A stretch of 37,133 nucleotides of DNA, taken from positions 1 to 37,133 of the forward strand of contig JARDZW010000007.1 of the NCBI GenBank assembly GCA_029240655.1, written 5' to 3'. Position numbers and translations under genes: made by a program. How positions within the stretch are numbered: the first letter of the stretch is position 1; each line of letters opens with the position of its first letter. This DNA comes from Chloroflexota bacterium (GTDB lineage Bacteria; Chloroflexota; Limnocylindria; Limnocylindrales; CSP1-4). Under the pieces are notes generated by a model. It saw only the letters and a list, made by a program, of their open reading frames with translations. It ran no database searches and was not told the origin of the DNA. Below, in pieces: positions 36,731 to 37,133 of this stretch.

Positions 36731-37133
36731 TGGCGGATACGCCGACCACCCCCGCCATCGACGCCATCCAGGCGGCCGGCATGCCCCATGACATCGTGCG
36801 CACGGAGCGTGCCGGGAGCGCGGAGGAAGCCGCGACGCTCCAGGGCATCCCGCTCGGGGCCCTGCTCCGGACGATCGTCGTTCGCCGCGGCGATGACGAC
36901 TACGTCTTCGTCCTCGTGCCGGCCGGCCGGCGCTTCGACTGGCCCAGGCTGCGAGCCCATCTTGGCGTGCGCCGGCTGACCCTCCCCGACGCCGACGAGG
37001 CGCGCGAGGTCACCGGCTACGAGCGTTACACGATCACGCCATTCGGCTCGAGCCGGGAGTGGCCGGTCATCCTCGACGTGTCGGCCATGGAGTTCGACCG
37101 GGTGTCCGTGGGTGGCGGCGCCTTCGGCGTGAA
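36730..37133 (+). CDS. YbaK/ProX-type aminoacyl-tRNA deacylase, 3' truncated by window edge
   Basis: The first ~134 residues of a YbaK/EbsC-family protein, which removes wrong amino acids (typically Ala or Cys) from tRNA-Pro. Visible parts are AAGMPHDIVRTERAGSAEEAA, LLRTIVVRRGDDDYVFVLVPAGRRFDW (quoted in parts), TPFGSSREWPVILD and VSVGGGAFGV. The residue usually Lys in the KT(L/I) motif is Arg in LLRTIVV. ATG 36730 overlaps the AlaX stop. The frame is open at the window end, so only a short C-terminal part is missing. It forms a tRNA-proofreading pair with AlaX. Confidence 0.88.
   Translation, partial: MADTPTTPAIDAIQAAGMPHDIVRTERAGSAEEAATLQGIPLGALLRTIVVRRGDDDYVFVLVPAGRRFDWPRLRAHLGVRRLTLPDADEAREVTGYERYTITPFGSSREWPVILDVSAMEFDRVSVGGGAFGV

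Noticed and set aside
1-37133. Mobile element, prophage or defence island
   Set aside because: No transposase, integrase, phage or toxin-antitoxin gene is seen. The single DNA methyltransferase has no endonuclease partner.

Overview
The window is 37 kb of high-GC, gene-dense bacterial DNA with short intergenic gaps and no insertion sequences, phage genes, rRNA or CRISPR arrays. The gene set (F420-type LLM oxidoreductase, archaeal/eukaryal-type ATP-dependent DNA ligase, MttB-family methyltransferase, heterotetrameric sarcosine-oxidase homologues, enolase-superfamily enzyme) and many start codons placed 5-10 nt after a TANNNT box suggest an uncultured Chloroflexota (Limnocylindria-like) genome. 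An actinobacterium is less likely but not excluded. This assignment is inference, not a database match.

Layout. Positions 1-4422: end of an exported-type protein, an ErpA/IscA-type Fe-S carrier closed by a clear terminator, a LON substrate-binding-domain protein, a sulfite-oxidase-like molybdoenzyme (minus), then a GT2 glycosyltransferase and a flippase-like membrane protein. Positions 4443-8516: a small conserved protein and an IclR regulator on the minus strand, divergent from a mandelate-racemase-type enzyme and an aldehyde dehydrogenase that overlap by 4 nt. Positions 8620-10827: a charged helical protein and an ABC1/UbiB kinase.

Positions 10882-20178 hold the metabolic centrepiece, seven genes in one tight operon: MttB-family methyltransferase, a DMGDH-type flavoprotein with a GcvT domain, a shortened SoxA-like alpha subunit that carries the cysteines for two [2Fe-2S] clusters, a 127-residue unknown in the SoxG position, SoxB, SoxD and an iron-dependent alcohol dehydrogenase. 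The likely theme is stepwise N-demethylation of a methylated amine or betaine-like compound, with one-carbon units passed to tetrahydrofolate. No corrinoid protein gene is present in the window although an MttB-family enzyme would normally need one.

Positions 20428-28127: an LLM oxidoreductase, a GNAT acetyltransferase with a small partner, ATP-dependent DNA ligase, a hypothetical protein, a cysteine-free rhodanese divergent from a cysteine-free class V aminotransferase, a membrane protein, a short unknown protein and a tRNA-Ile with anticodon UAU. Positions 28221-37133: a membrane protein, a secreted/membrane SH3 protein with a Pro-Thr-Lys linker, an orphan DNA methyltransferase, a 1077-residue LuxR-type ATPase regulator whose Walker A lysine is replaced, a gene-free structured stretch with a minus-strand terminator (candidate small RNA), a blue-copper lipoprotein, and two tRNA trans-editing enzymes (AlaX and a YbaK-like protein cut by the window end).

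The most unusual signals are the Fe-S-bearing reduced SoxA complex in an MttB operon, the two divergent promoters whose -10 boxes overlap on opposite strands with start codons only 7-10 nt away on each side, the UAU-anticodon tRNA-Ile, and the structured stretch at 35.04-35.4 kb.
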